NCBI GenBank assembly: GCA_951799425.1
Contig: OX637398.1
Location: 1 to 64,000 of the forward strand
Length of the DNA: 64,000 nt
DNA from: Ilex aquifolium
Taxonomy: Eukaryota > Streptophyta > Magnoliopsida > Aquifoliales > Aquifoliaceae
Direction: 5' to 3'
Below the pieces are notes generated by a model, which did not search any database, had not been told where the DNA came from, and saw nothing but the letters and a program-made list of their open reading frames with translations. The translations under genes were made by a program, and so were the position numbers. Each line of letters opens with the position of its first letter. Position 1 is the stretch's first letter. Positions 26,601-41,600 of this stretch are shown in pieces.

Positions 26601-29600
26601 GTGACAATTTTGTCCAGTAGGACATCCGATGAACTTAAGGGCTTTATGTGCATTGTATGTCGAACATTGCCAATTATTTTATTTTATTTTTTATATTTGT
26701 TGACACCAAAAAAATGAACAATCTGTTAGGTCCTTCAGTCTAGAAGATCATTTTCATCCTCTAGTTTAATTTTGCTACTTGCCTCTGGATGCTTATTTCC
26801 CTCCAGGTATATAGATCGGTTGCAGATGTTGTTGGTTCCTATTCCAGGTGGATATGTGCTTTCCAAACCAATGCTAGACCATTATTGTAAGAACTCTCTT
26901 CTTCGAGTGTCTATACTGATAGATTTTGGCCTGTCACTGCACATTATTTGCACGGCCATGTTTTGCACGTCAGCATGTATTCCACAAATAGAACATCATG
27001 TTCAGGCCAATACATCCGATCGATGGATTATTTTTTATGGCACTTTTAGCTTTCATTATATTTTCTCTTTAGTAGACCTTTGTTATGCGTCATCTGGTTT
27101 CGCCATTCTGGTTTTGGATTGATCTGCTTCTTTCAGGTTGTTTCTTGCGTCAGGGATTTCAGAATCTTTGTGTTCAAATGCTTGTGCCACTTCTTTGCGC
27201 AAGTTCTGTGAAGATTCTACTGCAGTAATGTCTGAACCTTCAAATTTAGAAGTTTTGGTCTGGATAGGAGAGGTCAGTTTCTGATATTGTTAGATAATCA
27301 TGATATGCTTCATTGTGTGGCTTCTTAGAGGCCTCTTGTTTTTAGCATAACTGTTGATTCAGAATCTGTTGAACCAAACAAAGAATTGTCCCAATTATTT
27401 GGGATTAGCTACATAAATCTTTTTCGCTATCACAGCTACTGGCTTAGTATATCTTTAATTATGAGTTGGTAGCAAGAAAATATTCCTTCATTGTTACTGA
27501 AGCTTTTGTTTGCTTCAGTAACAATTAGGAATCACACACTAAATAATGGGTAAAATAAATGGCTGAAGACATCGTTTGAGTCGACCATTATGTTGCATAT
27601 TATTATTTTTTTAATTCCCTCCCTTCCACTAGACTGTTATGGCATTGAGATATGTTAACTCTCCTCGTGTTCTTTGGCATGTTCTATTGTTTTTTAAAAT
27701 CTATTTGGTTTCTTAGGAATTGGAGAAGAGGCATTTACCTCTAGAAGATGAGGAAGAAGTTGTTTCTGCTATTACTCTGATACTTGACTCCGTTCCTAGC
27801 AAGGAGCTAAAGGGTAATTTGTTGGCTAGATTGCTTTCTCCTAGCTATGAAGCTATTGGGGAACTTGTAAGTTGTTCTGTCTTTTCCTAGTCTATGACTA
27901 TGTGATGGTTCGTTGATTATCCTTACTTCAGAATCAAACTGCTTGGACGGGCCAGTTCAGTTGCTTGGCCTGGGATCTCCTGATAGTGTAAAACCTCAAA
28001 GCGATATACAAAGGAAGAAAATGTATCCAAATTCCAACATAATTAAAGATCCTAATTGAGCATGTCTAAATAAGGTGTTCTGTTCCTGGTTGTTATGGTT
28101 CAATCATCAAGTGTTCTATATTTTTATAAATCAATAGAATGATGAATGACTTTGCCAACTTCGCAAACCACTAGTTGCCAATTTTAATTGTTAAGGACGA
28201 CATGGTGCTCCTTTGTGCACCATGTCCTCATATCTTCTATCTGATTTATTGTATCACAGCGAAGTCAAATCATGGTGCTGCTATTCCACTCAACCTATTC
28301 TTATGTGCCTTTCTGCTGATTGTATCTTTTTTTTGGCTCTAGGTGCATTTGAGGTACTGTTGGTGATTGCACCTTTTTCCTACTCCTACATTCATTTTTG
28401 GTAACATTGTTTCCCATCTTGTGTTCAACCTCAAGGACCCAGTCAGTGATTTGCCTTTTCACCTCTCTGATGCATTATTTGAACTCCTAAGGATCGGCCA
28501 AATCTGGGAGAACAAATAGTTAATACAAGAGATCTTATCCAAAACCACTGAGCAAATAAAAATCCAGTATCTTTAGCAAGAGGAATGAATTTTTTCCAAT
28601 CCTTTTTGTTGCTTGGTTCACGCTAGGAGGTAGGGATTAAGATGGATTGAAGTACAAGATTCAGGTTGTAATGGTGTAGGTGGATTAGTCTTGTAAAATT
28701 GTATTTTGCTCAGATTATAAGTTATGATAGTGATTTTTCTAAAAACTGAAGGCATCTTAAGTAAGGTGGTGTCTTACCTCATTTGGTTTTTGATCTATGA
28801 TGTGGATTATGATGGAGCTAAGTCTAGGAAGGAGAGAGGGGCACGTACGTTGATTAATGGAGATAGTTAGTTGGATAGGAAGGGTTTGGGGGAAAATAAG
28901 ATGATGAGGGTGATAAAGGAAATGTCAAGGATAGTTAGACCGGATGTGGTTGTTATTCAATAAATGTTGCTATTATTAAAAATCTGTTTGGGTTGATTTT
29001 TTTATTATCTTTTTTGGGAGGGGGGTAAGACATAGGGATTGAGCATTGATTGCTAATTATATGGGATGATCGAGTGTTGGAAAGTGTTGAGGTGGTGTTA
29101 CGTATTGTTTAATGTCGATTAAGTTTAAGATCATAAGGTTGGTGAGTTTGATGTGTATGGTCCAAGTAATCCTAGTTTGATAGTCTTGGTGGGAGGACCT
29201 ACATAATCTCTATGGATTGCGTAGCCCTAGGTAGTCCTTGGCGGAGATTTTGATGTAGTGAGATTTGTTTCAGAAAAGATGATTGGAGTAAGGAATGCTA
29301 TAAGTATGAGAAAGATTGATAGATTCCTTAGAGATTGTAGTTTATTTGACCCTCCTTTGTTGAATGATAATTTTACTTGGTCTGTTTCAGGACAGCTTGA
29401 GTTTTAACTGATTGGATAGATTCTCTACTCTCTGGTATTGGAAGAATTATTTCCCTCCGTAAGGCTAATGTCTCTACATGGGGCTATCTTTGATCATTGC
29501 CCGGTGTCTCTTGATGCCTCCACTTTTAGATGGGACCAATGCCATTAAATTTTAATATTTGACAATATATGGATTGACCATCATTCTTTTGCTAATAGCT

Positions 29601-32600
29601 TTTAAAAATGGATGGTCGGAGGCCATCGTGGAGGGATGGGAAGGTTTCAAGTTCATGAAAACTTGAAGTTAGTGAAAATTAATTGAATAAGTGAAACAAG
29701 TATGTGTTTTAGGATATTAGAATGGAAAAAGAAATAATTTTGAAAATGGTTGCGGAAATGGTTGAGAATGAAGGGTGTGATATTACAAATAAGTATCAAT
29801 CCGTGTTGTGGAAAAAGAAACCAAATTGGAGACAAAAGACAAAGTTAAATGGGTTATGCATGGTGATGAGAACTCAAAATTCTTCCATTGAGTCGCAGAA
29901 GGCAAATTGAAGAAGAATTTGATTACTGCGATTGAAATTGAGCCACAATAAGTGCTTGAGAGTGAAAACCTTATTATTGTGGGGGATCCTCAACTACTTG
30001 TCCAACTTATATTCTGTCGCGAGTAAAGAAAGACTTTGTATTGAAGGATCAGAGGTGTCGTATTGGTTAGAGTACGTCTAGGTGGCTTGGCACACCTTTT
30101 GAGTTAAAGTGGAGATAAGTTTCTGGCTTGAATAGTTTTACTGTGATTGTTTTTCAAAAGCTTCCGGAGGTGTGACCGGGGAATTTGTTGAGAGTCATTG
30201 AGGAATTCTTTGAGAATGGTGTGGTGAAACCACCTTTATGTGCCTTATTCATGAGAAAGGAATGGCTACTATGGTAAAAAGACTGTTAGTCAATAGTTTA
30301 ATCTTTAGTCTTTATAATTTTTTTCCCCAAGTCCTTCCAAGGTGAATTTGGGAAGTGTTATGAGAGACTATTTTCGGATCTCAAGGTGTATTTTTCAAAG
30401 TAGAAAAAGAATGAGGGTCTTGTGTTCAAGGTTGATTGCAAAAAATCAAATGACATGGTGGACCGGAGTTTTTGGATTATGTATTCATAAAGAAAAGTTT
30501 TGGCTTGAGATGGAGAATGTGAGATGTCTAAAGTTCGTGAATTTCTTTGCCATTATTATTCGTGCTTCGGAAGTGTGCGTTGGAACTACTGGACGTCTGT
30601 TTACTTTGGTGGTTGATGTTTCTAGTAGGACGATGGATACAAGGCTAGTAGTATTGGGGTGATTGAGGTCTTTATGATTTGGTAAGGAAAAAGTTGAGGT
30701 GACCTATTTAGAATTTGTCGGTAACACTATTTTCTTTTCTGAAGGGGATGAAAATATTATTCACTCAATTGTTTTATTTTTTAAATTTCTTGACCATAAA
30801 GTTTTGAGATACTCTTCACTGGATAATTGAAGATGGGAAATTCATCCTTTAAGTGAAATTTTGAAAATCATACGTTGAAGGTTTTTATTAATAAGTCAGC
30901 TCTTCTATTCTTTGGCCTTCACCTTGATTTAAGTGTAGGACGCCTTTAAAGGTACAAGTTTTGCATGGTTAATTGCATAAAAGAAGTTAAAAACCAATTA
31001 ATTGTTGCAACAAAGAAGGTCGTTGCATTGTCTCAACTACAAAGGTGCATCCTTTTGAGAAAGAAAAAGAATGTGGATAATTTGTTTCTTCATGGCTCCT
31101 TAGTCTCGAATTTTTGGAATAGACTCTTGTATATTGTTGGAATTCCTAGTGTTTTTTCAAGTAGTTGCGACATGGTTCTTAGTGTTAATTTTGATGGCTT
31201 TCTGCCATATTCTAAAGCCAAGATTTTATGAAGATGTGCAGGGTTGATCTTATTTTGGCAGTTTAGTTAAGAAAATGGACCAATTTTTTAGGAAAATTAG
31301 GCTCCTTGGGAAGTTGATAGAAAGAATCTCTTTCTTGGCATCTCTGTGGGTGGGGATCCACTATTGTTAATAAAAATAATTAGACGCAAGTGCGTGAGAA
31401 TAGTGTTGCCATGCAGTGTCTTTCATTTTTTTATCTTTTCTTTTTATTTGTTTTTAGCGTTTTCAAACTTTCTCTTTTCTTCTTTCTTTATGTAATTACT
31501 AGTCATAGTTAGTTTATGGTTAAAGGCACGATGCAACATAAAATTTAAACGCCCAAAAAATCGATCCCACTATATCAAATAGTAATTTTTTTTCTTTCCC
31601 TTTAATGACATAATTTGAAATTAATTCCTACCCATAATTTTTTTATAAAAAAATCGACAATTGTTTTTCAAAATAAAAGATCTTAAAAAATATCATTATG
31701 TGTACACTATCGTATCATATATGAATGATGTCTGAAATAAAAATTGTATTGAACCACAAGTTAATCAAAAATTAAATGATTTAACTTGTCGTAGAAATGG
31801 GTGATGTGATAGAAATGAGCGGAAAAAAATATGTAGGGATAAAATTCGAAGTGCTAGATAGATTGAGGACTCCTTTCCCATTCATGTACTCCTTCTATAC
31901 ATCTTTTATGGTATTCTATTGCTCCCTGTCAAAAGCAGTATTCATGATTGTTATTTTTTTGTGAACTCAAGACTTCTTCGGCAAGGAGATGTCCTATCGC
32001 AGTTTGTTTTTGGTAAAGTGATGCAAACTTGCCTAAAGGTTGTTAGTTTGTCCGTAAAGAGAAGAAAGATTTTTCCATTTTTATTTGTATATCCATTTTT
32101 TTACTCCCATACTGACAAAGAAATGGATAAAGAAATTTTCCTAATATGCTATACGCTTGATGAACAAAATTAGCTCTACTAGGACCCTTAATGGGGAAAG
32201 TATGCTTTTGCTGGTGGGAAAGTAGAAGAGATGATCATTTTGGATAGATCCTGAGGTATGAGTCAGGGAATTCCTCATTGGCATATATGACACTTTTCAG
32301 GATTGTTCTTCCATGGGAAAACAGTGTTAGAAGCTATTTGGGGACTTGATTACGTTCTCGAGTCTGTTTTGTTTGTGTCACATTGCTCATCTATTTGTGG
32401 GATTGGTTTTACAAATAAATAGATCAAGTTTTTCCAAAGTTGTACATCGCTTCCATTGTGTTTGTTGAATTCTATCCAAATTATTTTCATATCTGAGCCA
32501 AACAAAATGACAGTGGACTAAAACTTTGATCCTTGGAGGAGAGCGAGTGAGCATACCCAAATAAGTAATTTTCAAATTCTACACTCATCTTAACCTTAGC

Positions 32601-35600
32601 TGAAAATTCCAGTTGCTTTATTTCAGATTAATGACAATCATGAGCATTCTTTGAGGAAGAGGTCAGCTAGTTGTAGTCAAATCATTAGCTCTGCTGCACG
32701 CGGGTTGCACAGGTTTGTTCTTGAGGCTACCATATTCAATGGCTTAACTGTGACTGATCTTGGTATGAAAGGGAACGATAATCATGATGTTGAAAAATAT
32801 ACTTCCTTGTTTAGCTTCTTGATGTTTGGACTGATCGATGTTTCTAGCTAATATATCCCACACTTATAGTCTGTTTTAAGATAGATTATAAATAGCTTGT
32901 AAACGCTATCATCTTCACTGACACGGATAATTTGGATTCTTCTCCAATATAGATCTAGACCAACGTGGGAAAGAATTTTTGAACAATAAAATATTATACC
33001 ATTGCTGAAGAATATCATTCTTTCTTCATTTCTCTCCATGTAGTACGGTTTTATATTGGCTTTAATGGAGCCCTTTGTCACTGGTGCATTTTATCTCACT
33101 GTAAAAATCATAGCATGAAAATCAATCTCCTCCAGTTCAACTTCTGGTTGTTTGGTTTCAGGGTGGGAACTGTATTCAATCATCTTGGGATGCTTCGAAC
33201 AACTGGTCCTGCTTTAGATGATTCTATGCTGGCACTGCTGGAGGTGTTCTGGCCACTGCTTGAGAAACTGTTTCAGTCAGAACACGTTAGGAATGTGAGT
33301 TTGTCCATGGCAGCTTGCAGGGCTCTTTCACAAGCAATTCAGTCCTCAGGTATTGCTGCTTTCATGTACATGTTTTTCTTGATACCAGTTGGCGTTCTAA
33401 GTGCCTGTTTTTATACAAATATAATAGAAAAAATATTGAGCTAAATGGAACTCATTAGGGGTGCATGAATGTGGAAGAAACAAAACAAATATGTGGTTGC
33501 AAGTAGTTGAAAGCAATAAATTGATATTAGGGTTAGAGAAAGACAGAGAAAAGAGAAGAAAAGGTAAGGAATTAAGAATCAGTTGTGTATGAGCTATGTT
33601 ACCCTACACCATCTTATTTATAACTGCAATATTTAGGGTAATTCCAATATTACCCTACACTAATAGACTCATGACTTGATACATAAAATAAGAACTCTAA
33701 CACAAGTAATTCTGTTTTGGATTGGCTAATATCCTACTTTATCTGGAGAATGATAGTCCTGTTAGGACATAAATTGGACTCCTTAGATTGTTGTGGTAAA
33801 GTTATTTTGAATCTTGTGTCGGTATGGTTGATAGTTCTTGCAAGCTACTTATCAAAAATGTCTAGTGAGTAGCCTGTCACGGTCATCTATGCCCCTTTTC
33901 TGGAATTCGTGCTTCTTGAGACCTTGCAAAAACTGGAATCTTTCACTTGTTGCTACTGTTCATTCTCCTTATTTTATTATGAGATAATCATTATGTGAGT
34001 ATTGTAGCAATGCTACTCAAGTATTCCACCTGTATTAAGGATCGTTGAGAGAAGTAGATTCCCTGTCTTAGTATACCATATTGCCTTATATGTATATAGA
34101 CATAGTTTTGTTTGCACTATGTTCAAGGATTAAAATTTCATTTCAAAACAATCGAAACATTTTCATTTGCAAGGAGACCGGAACGAATCAGTAATAGAAT
34201 CGATATTCTAGTGTGTCTTACCAACTCAATCCACCCGATGAGCGCTCACGACTAAGCGAAACTCAGATGCTGTCTCATTCGCTATCTCCCAGTACATTTT
34301 TCTTTTTTCGATACGGCTCGTGACCTATAAAAATCCTAGCCCACTCACCACAGTCCACTTGTTCACTCGCTGCTTCAAGTAAATCACTCGATGCTTACTT
34401 CGAGGTGTTTTATAATATTTCGAGGTGTTTCGTAATGTTTCAAGGCATTTACCCAATTGTTTCGGAATGTTTCAAGGTGTTTCAAGATATTTTGGTATAT
34501 TTTGATCAATGTTTTGAAAAAACAATTCTCAAAATTTTTATTCGCTTCCATCCTTTTTTCAAAACAGGATGAAACTTTTTCGGAACAAGTCGAAACGTTT
34601 CCATTTCCTAAATGATCGAAACAATGTTCCGAAACGAAATTTTGATCTTTGGTGTTACTTTATTTTATTTCCATACCATTATCGTTTTTTGTGTTACTTA
34701 ATATCAAAGTGGCATTATTGTCATATTGTGATCCTGTAAAAATTGAATGGGCAACTTATTGAAGTAGGTGTCCCTTGTCTCCCTTATCTACTATTTTCTC
34801 TCTGTGATAAGAGGAGTTTTCTAGACGAAATTGGAATCTCGTTGGTGACATGCTTCATACAGCTTGAGCTTTTTTAATTTGCAGGCCAGCACTTTGTAAC
34901 ACTATTGCCCAAAGTATTAGACTGTCTGTCAACAAATTTTGCATCATTCCAAAGTCATGAATGCTACATCAGAACAGGTGAGGTGTTTATATCATGCTGA
35001 AGAGCTCGTGTTGAGTTTTTGGTTGGTATTTCTCAGGTTTATCTGGGTTGTGTCTTCCATGAAAGCCAAACCTACTCAGCATAACTGTATCAGAACTTCA
35101 CTCCCATCATATTTGGGTCTTATTTCTTGTGCATGCCTCTGTAGACTGTGACTAGGAGTCAATTGTCATAACTCTTGCTAGCCCAGACAGAAGTGTTGGC
35201 TAGAACTCTTGTAAATTGCCAATATCTCTTGCAACCAAATTGAGCTTGAGATAGTTCATATCACCTCAGATGCTGTAAAATTTCAAAATGCCAGTGTGAT
35301 TGAATGCTAAATGTGCTTTAGGCAAGTTTTCACATGTGTGAGTATGTCTTAGGAAAAAAGGTGTCAGTCTTGGGTGGAGGAGGTGGGTCATGAACTATGT
35401 GTCTTTGCCTTTTCTGGCCTCCCAGACAGCACTCCAAAAGCGCCCACCTTTCTAGGTGAGGAGGAACAATATGGGACAACCTATCAATTTTTTTATTTGT
35501 TTTTCTAATCTTTCAGACACATACATACCTCCTCCCCCAACCACCCAAATAAGGAGTTTACCTATTTAACCAAAGAAGATATACCCAAGGATGACATTGT

Positions 35601-38600
35601 TTTCCATTCAAGCTCAACCTCCTTTTGAAGAAAGTAAGTCACAATTGGTCCTAACACCAAAATAAGACTCGTGTCTTGTGACAAGGGTATTCTAGGCCTT
35701 GTGTAGACTTTTCCAAGCTGCTCAGCATGCCCTTGTGTTGTGATATGATGGTAGGTATTTGAAGTTCAGGTTACAGCTTAATGTAAAATACTGTGTAACT
35801 TACACCATACACACACTATCATGAGGTTGTGTTTGCCTCCTTTAATTAACTCATTGAGCTATGTTTTTCTTTTATTTTCTTTTTTCTCTTGGACCTTATC
35901 AACAATCTTTTTCCAGCTTCAGTTATTATGGAAGAATTTGGAAGTATAGAAGAATATGGGCCTCTATTCATCAGTGCCTTCCAAAGATTCACTTATGCAA
36001 CATCAATTATGGCTCTTAATTCTTCATATGTATGTGACCAAGAGCCCGATCTAGTGGAGGCGTACAATAACTTTGCGTCTATGTTTGTTCGCCACTCTCG
36101 AAAGGTGCAGTACGCCACTCTTTCTCTTTCTCTCTCTCTCCCCCGGTCGTTTAAAATAGAAGACATGTTTGCCATACTTCTCTAAGCATTTGCTCTGTAA
36201 AATAGGTGGTTAAGTGTAAACATATGGAATGACTTGTCCACCTATGTTCTACATCTCAGGAAGTATTAGCCACTTGTGGATCCCTTCTTGAAGTATCCTT
36301 TCAGAAGGCAACTATATGTTGTACTGCCATGCACCGGGGAGCAGCGCTAGCATCAATGTCATATATGTCCTGTAAGATTTTCTGATTCTTGCTAGTCTTT
36401 ACATCAACGGGTAGAGCATGGAATGATCATCCGACCATACTTATTATCCCAAGTGTTTTACTATGGCAACTAAAATTTGCTCTGCCAGTCTGCTATATTT
36501 ATGCCATATGTTCAGCTTAAATATTATATTATATTCCTCTCACTTATTGTGAATCCACCGCCACTCATGTCCCATCCTTGCACCATTATCAGTTCACTTT
36601 TTCTTATAACCTTGTTATCATGTGACATGCATACTGAGATGTTATTTGTGTTGCATTGTATTTTTCTAGTAATTCTCGTTATAGTTAACTTTCAGAAGAT
36701 TGCTGGGATGACTGGTGTTATCAAACTTGCTGAATATTTGCATATAGGTGGATTAAGAACATAATGAAACATTGTGACCATAACAAAAGATAAGATCCTG
36801 ATAATTGAGTGACGACTCTAAATTCTTGTTTAATTATAAAGAGAGCTTGTATCCCACATCAAATGAGTAGGACTACTCAAAGTTGGTTTCTATACTTGAG
36901 AGTTGAGGGGCTATTCTACTCATTGCCAATTGGTTCAGAGCTAGGTCTTGGGTGGTCAGTGGGCCAATTCTCTTAACCTTTTAAGTTTTTCGGTATGCAT
37001 GGTTGTTTGTTTGTTTGTTTGTTTGTTAGCATCACGTGTGAGTACGGATCCACATGAGGGGGGGTGTAAAGAGAGCTTGTGTTCCTCATCGAATGATTAA
37101 GACTATCCAAGATTGGTGTATAATGTATATACTTGAGGAGCTATTCCATTCATTGTCAATTGATTCTGGGTTAGATGCTCTAACAATAATATAGTGACTA
37201 TGGTGGAGAATAAGTTGAAAGTTTCGAAGTGTTAAGAGAGTTTGTATCCCATATCGAATAATTAGAACCACCAATTTGATTTATATAATTGAGGAACCAC
37301 TCCGTCCATTGCCTATTGGTTTTGGGTTGGATACTTTAACATTGTATCAGAGTTGGACCTTGGGTGGTCAGTGGACTAAGTCTCTTATCCATTTGAATTT
37401 CTCAATATGCATAGTTGTTTGTTCATTTGTTGACCCTTTCACGCGAGAGAAGGTGTTAAGAGAGCTTGTATCCTACGTCAAATAATTAGGACCACCAAGG
37501 TTGGTTTATTAGAGCTAGATCTTGGGTGATTAGTGGACCAACTCTCTTACCTATTTGAATTTTTCGATATGCATAATTATTTTTTTGTTGACCCTCACGT
37601 GCTTACCCGAGTCTCACGCGAGGGAGGGTGTTAAGAGAACTTGTGTCCTACATCGAATAATTAGGACTACCAAGGTTGGTTTATACAGTTGAGGGGTCAC
37701 ATCAAATAATTAGGACCACCAATGTTGGTTTATTAGAGCTGGGTCGTGGGTGATTAGTGGACCAACTCTCTTACCTATTTGAATTTTTCAATATGCATAA
37801 TTATTTTTTTGTTGACCCTCACATGCGTACCCGAGTCTCATGCGAGGAAGGGTGTTAAGAGAGCTTGTGTCCTACAGCGAATAATTAGGACTACCAAGGT
37901 TGGTTTATACAGTTGAGGGGTCACTCCACCCATTACCAATTGGTTGTGGGTTGAATATTCTAACACGAACTACTTGTGAAAAGCATCTGTTTGTGAGGCA
38001 TGAGGTGTTATTGGCATAGTTGTTGATGCTGGGTGGTTTTGTATCTCTGTCTATCACTACAATTTAGTTTTCCTAGTATGAGGCACTATATTGTAGTGAG
38101 TGGTAAACATTGAAGCAGTATCTTCAAAACACAATAGTAATGAACCAACAGCATGTAAGTTTCTGCCTGAAATTTTACCTTTTAAGGACATGGTGATAAG
38201 CTTTTGTTCTTACAAAATATAGCCAGATGACTTGGGAATCTTCCTTATCAGTTTTTTTGCGCTTGTGTTGAATTTCTTGGTTATTGGTATGAGTTGATCT
38301 CATTCGTATTCAGTTCATGCATACTGACTCTCTAACTTGTTCTTGAGCCTTTTAGGTTTCTTGGAGGTCGGGCTGACCTGTTTGTTGGAATCCATGACTC
38401 ATATCTGTGAAGGAACAATTTATGCCATGGCGATTCAGGTCATATCTCATTGCGGTGAGGGGCTTGTATCAAATGTGGTATACGCTTTACTCGGTGTTTC
38501 AGCGATGTCAAGAGTAAATACGAGATCCTTATATCTCTTTTTAGATTCAAAACTATTTAGTATTAATCTTGCAATGTCTGAATAACTTATATATTTATTT

Positions 38601-41600
38601 GGAATGTGCATGCTTAATAGCCAACTCCTATACATGAAAACATACATGGGATGCTGTGTTACATGGATTCAAGCCCCAAGCACAAGTGCATGTCTGTGTA
38701 TTTGATCTATCTAACCTCTAAATGTATGGTCGGGAGCATATCTTAGTGATTAATTTGCTCTCTTGTTTTTCTTTTATGCTTTTGGTTGATTAAAGTGTCT
38801 GAATAGGCTTGTTTTGCATTATAATTCTTTCCTGACATTTAAACAAGGACAGATTATGATGGAAAGTTCAACCAAACAAGGAATATATTCATTCTCTTTC
38901 TTGGCCATGCAAGTTGAATATGTCCTCATGCACATGCCACATCCTGTGTATGTCGTTCTTGACTTGGTTACTAGACATGCATCGAAGTGATTGTGTAAAG
39001 TTATAAGGTATTAAACTTACCAAGTGTGGAGGGACTAACCTAGACTGATCAACATTACAAAGTGGGAATTTATTGCCAATGCGGTGGTACAGCGCTTGGG
39101 CTAACAACCTCAAGATTGTATGTTTGAATCTGCGATTTGTGTGGATGTTGCCAATTCTATACTGAATCCACCCCTCTCAACACGCTTGATGAACAAGGAC
39201 AAAACTAGCTGATACTTTTTTTCATGTTGACAAACAATGAGTACAATGAGTTTAACAGTGAAAGTAATTCGGGACTCACCTGTTTATTTAGCTCCAGTTC
39301 AGCTAATTACTCTTGTATAAAATGTAGCTAAGAATCTGTATTCTTCTTCCTATGAGATGATAATCCTTGCTCTATTTTTTAAAATCCTACTGAAAAATAT
39401 TAATTGATTCAATTTCACGTCTCGTCCAAATTCCTGTTTATGGTTGCATATACAACTAAGAGATTATCATCCACTCTCTTACATAGGTTCACAAGTCCGC
39501 TACGATCTTGCAACAGTTGGCTGCACTATGCAGTTTAAGTGAGCAAACATTATGGAAAGCTATTCTTTGTTGGGAATCTTTGCATGGATGGTTACATTCT
39601 GCGGTCAGTCTCTCTCTTATCACACATATATTTGTGAAATCAAGTGTAACTGTGAAATCGATTGATTCAAAACATGTTTCCATTGGGGTATAGTTGTACC
39701 TTTTCTGCCAGTTAAGGGTTTAGGATTACCTAAATGAGTTCCTTAATATTATCTGTGGCAAATCGGTAGAAGCCCTAACCCGATCCCATGTTTTGAAGTT
39801 TTTCTTTCAAGTGGGGTGTGTTTGGCAATCCTCATGTCAGCCAACTAAAAAGATTTGGTCAAATGAGCTTCTTTTAATTAGGCGAATTCAACTTGTTCTT
39901 ATCAGGTAGTTTCAGATTAGCATTCAGACACAGCTGCCTTAGACCTAAACTAATGTTTCTGTTGTTAATAGTATGATGATTTCTATTTCTTTGATATATG
40001 TGTGTGTATCTCTGGATATAGTATCTTTCGAGGTAGAAAGAATCTAAGGAAATAAAATCCAAGGGCTGATAATGCATACAAGGCATTACAACATCAAGAT
40101 AAGGAAGAGAAGTCTGTTTCAGAAACTTAAAGAGAGACCCGAGATGGATATCTCTGTGATTAAGAATGGTGAACTCCTGTTTTTAAACTATATTCTCTCC
40201 ACACATTTTAGAGGAGGCATACAGGCACCATCATCAAGTAGTTTTTCAAATTTTTGGCCCTTGCCCTGAGTCATCTCCTTAATATCCTCATTGAATGAAA
40301 TACTGCCCTGAGACACTAAGCTAAGTTTACTCACATTCATTTTGTTGGCTCCTATTAAATGGATGAAGTGCAAGGTGAAGTTGCAAAATTTTTGGAACAC
40401 CATTGTAAATTGGCAGGTTGAACGGCCTTGCTGAATTCTGTTCAAGAATAGACATTCTCCAGAGGCTATGTGTGACGGCGAGAAATTTATTGTGCTTTGC
40501 TGTGTGATGATTCTCCTTCTATGGAAGGCATAAGTGAAACCCCTAGTAACTCAATGTCTTGAAACTCAAAAAGTCTTTCACATGAAGTTATGCCTAGAAT
40601 GGTAACTTCTGACTTGGATTAGTCAACTATCAGCAAGGAACTTTCATTTTGTTTCCACCGAAACTGCTGAAAAGTATCAGCAAGGAACTAAATTTCGTTT
40701 CCTTCCCACTGAAACGGATGATTGAATATGGAAATTTCCATGTTTGGAGTGTGTCGAAATATTTCGGGGGGTTTCAAAATATTTCGGAATGTTTCAGTAT
40801 GTTTGATTAATGTTTCAGAGTGTTTCAGAAACAAATTTTCAAACTCCGTTTGTACTTTCTATCATGTTTCCGCTCTGTTTGTACTTCTATCATGTTTCCG
40901 AAATGTGTTCGAAACATTTCCAAAACATTTACATTTCCAAGCCACCCGAAACAATGTACTAAAATGAAAATTTTAATCATTGATTATAAATAACAACTTA
41001 ACCAAACAATCATATGAAGCGCACAGCTAAATAAATTCAACCTTGGCCACCTTCTTACCGAGTTTATGTGGAATCTCAAGCACCCCTATCAAGGTACCAT
41101 CATTTGTACTGTCTTTTCTTTACTGCCCAAGTAGCATATTTTTGGAGAACAAAAAAACTAAATTCTGGGTTTGAGTTTTGAACCTGTCTAGGATAAAGTT
41201 GGCATGAGATGAAAGCAATCACGATTTTTCTGTTCAGATGTTGCATGCAAGGGTAAAGAAGAAAATGAGTAGATAGTGAAATCCATGACTTGGAACTGCC
41301 AGTTTTTCTGAGTCAATGGATGAGGATGTTAGGTGAAAGACCATCATAGGTTGCGTAAGAAGGCCGGCTTGCTCAACTTCCTGGTGACCACTTGGTGGAA
41401 CAACTGGCATTTCCACTGGTAAAATAGTGGGAACCTGAGAGCATTGTTACTAATCAGGATGCCTTTTGATATGTGATATGCCAGAGTCTTTGAGGCTTGA
41501 GTGGTAACAAACATGCTTGATGCCATTGTGCTAAAAAACTGGTGATGTAATCATCAATGTTGATGCATTGTTGGCCTATTTTTAGTTGATGGAGTCATGA

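Larger units (their letters stand above)
33350..34884 (+). other. Intron 18 of the importin-like gene (1.5 kb)
   Basis: GT-AG intron. It holds a Copia-type solo LTR and MITE copy 3. Nothing else recognised. Confidence 0.7.

Noticed and set aside
40072-40445. Opposing open frames in intron 23
   Set aside because: Neither matches a family I know, and they overlap on opposite strands with no supporting structure.
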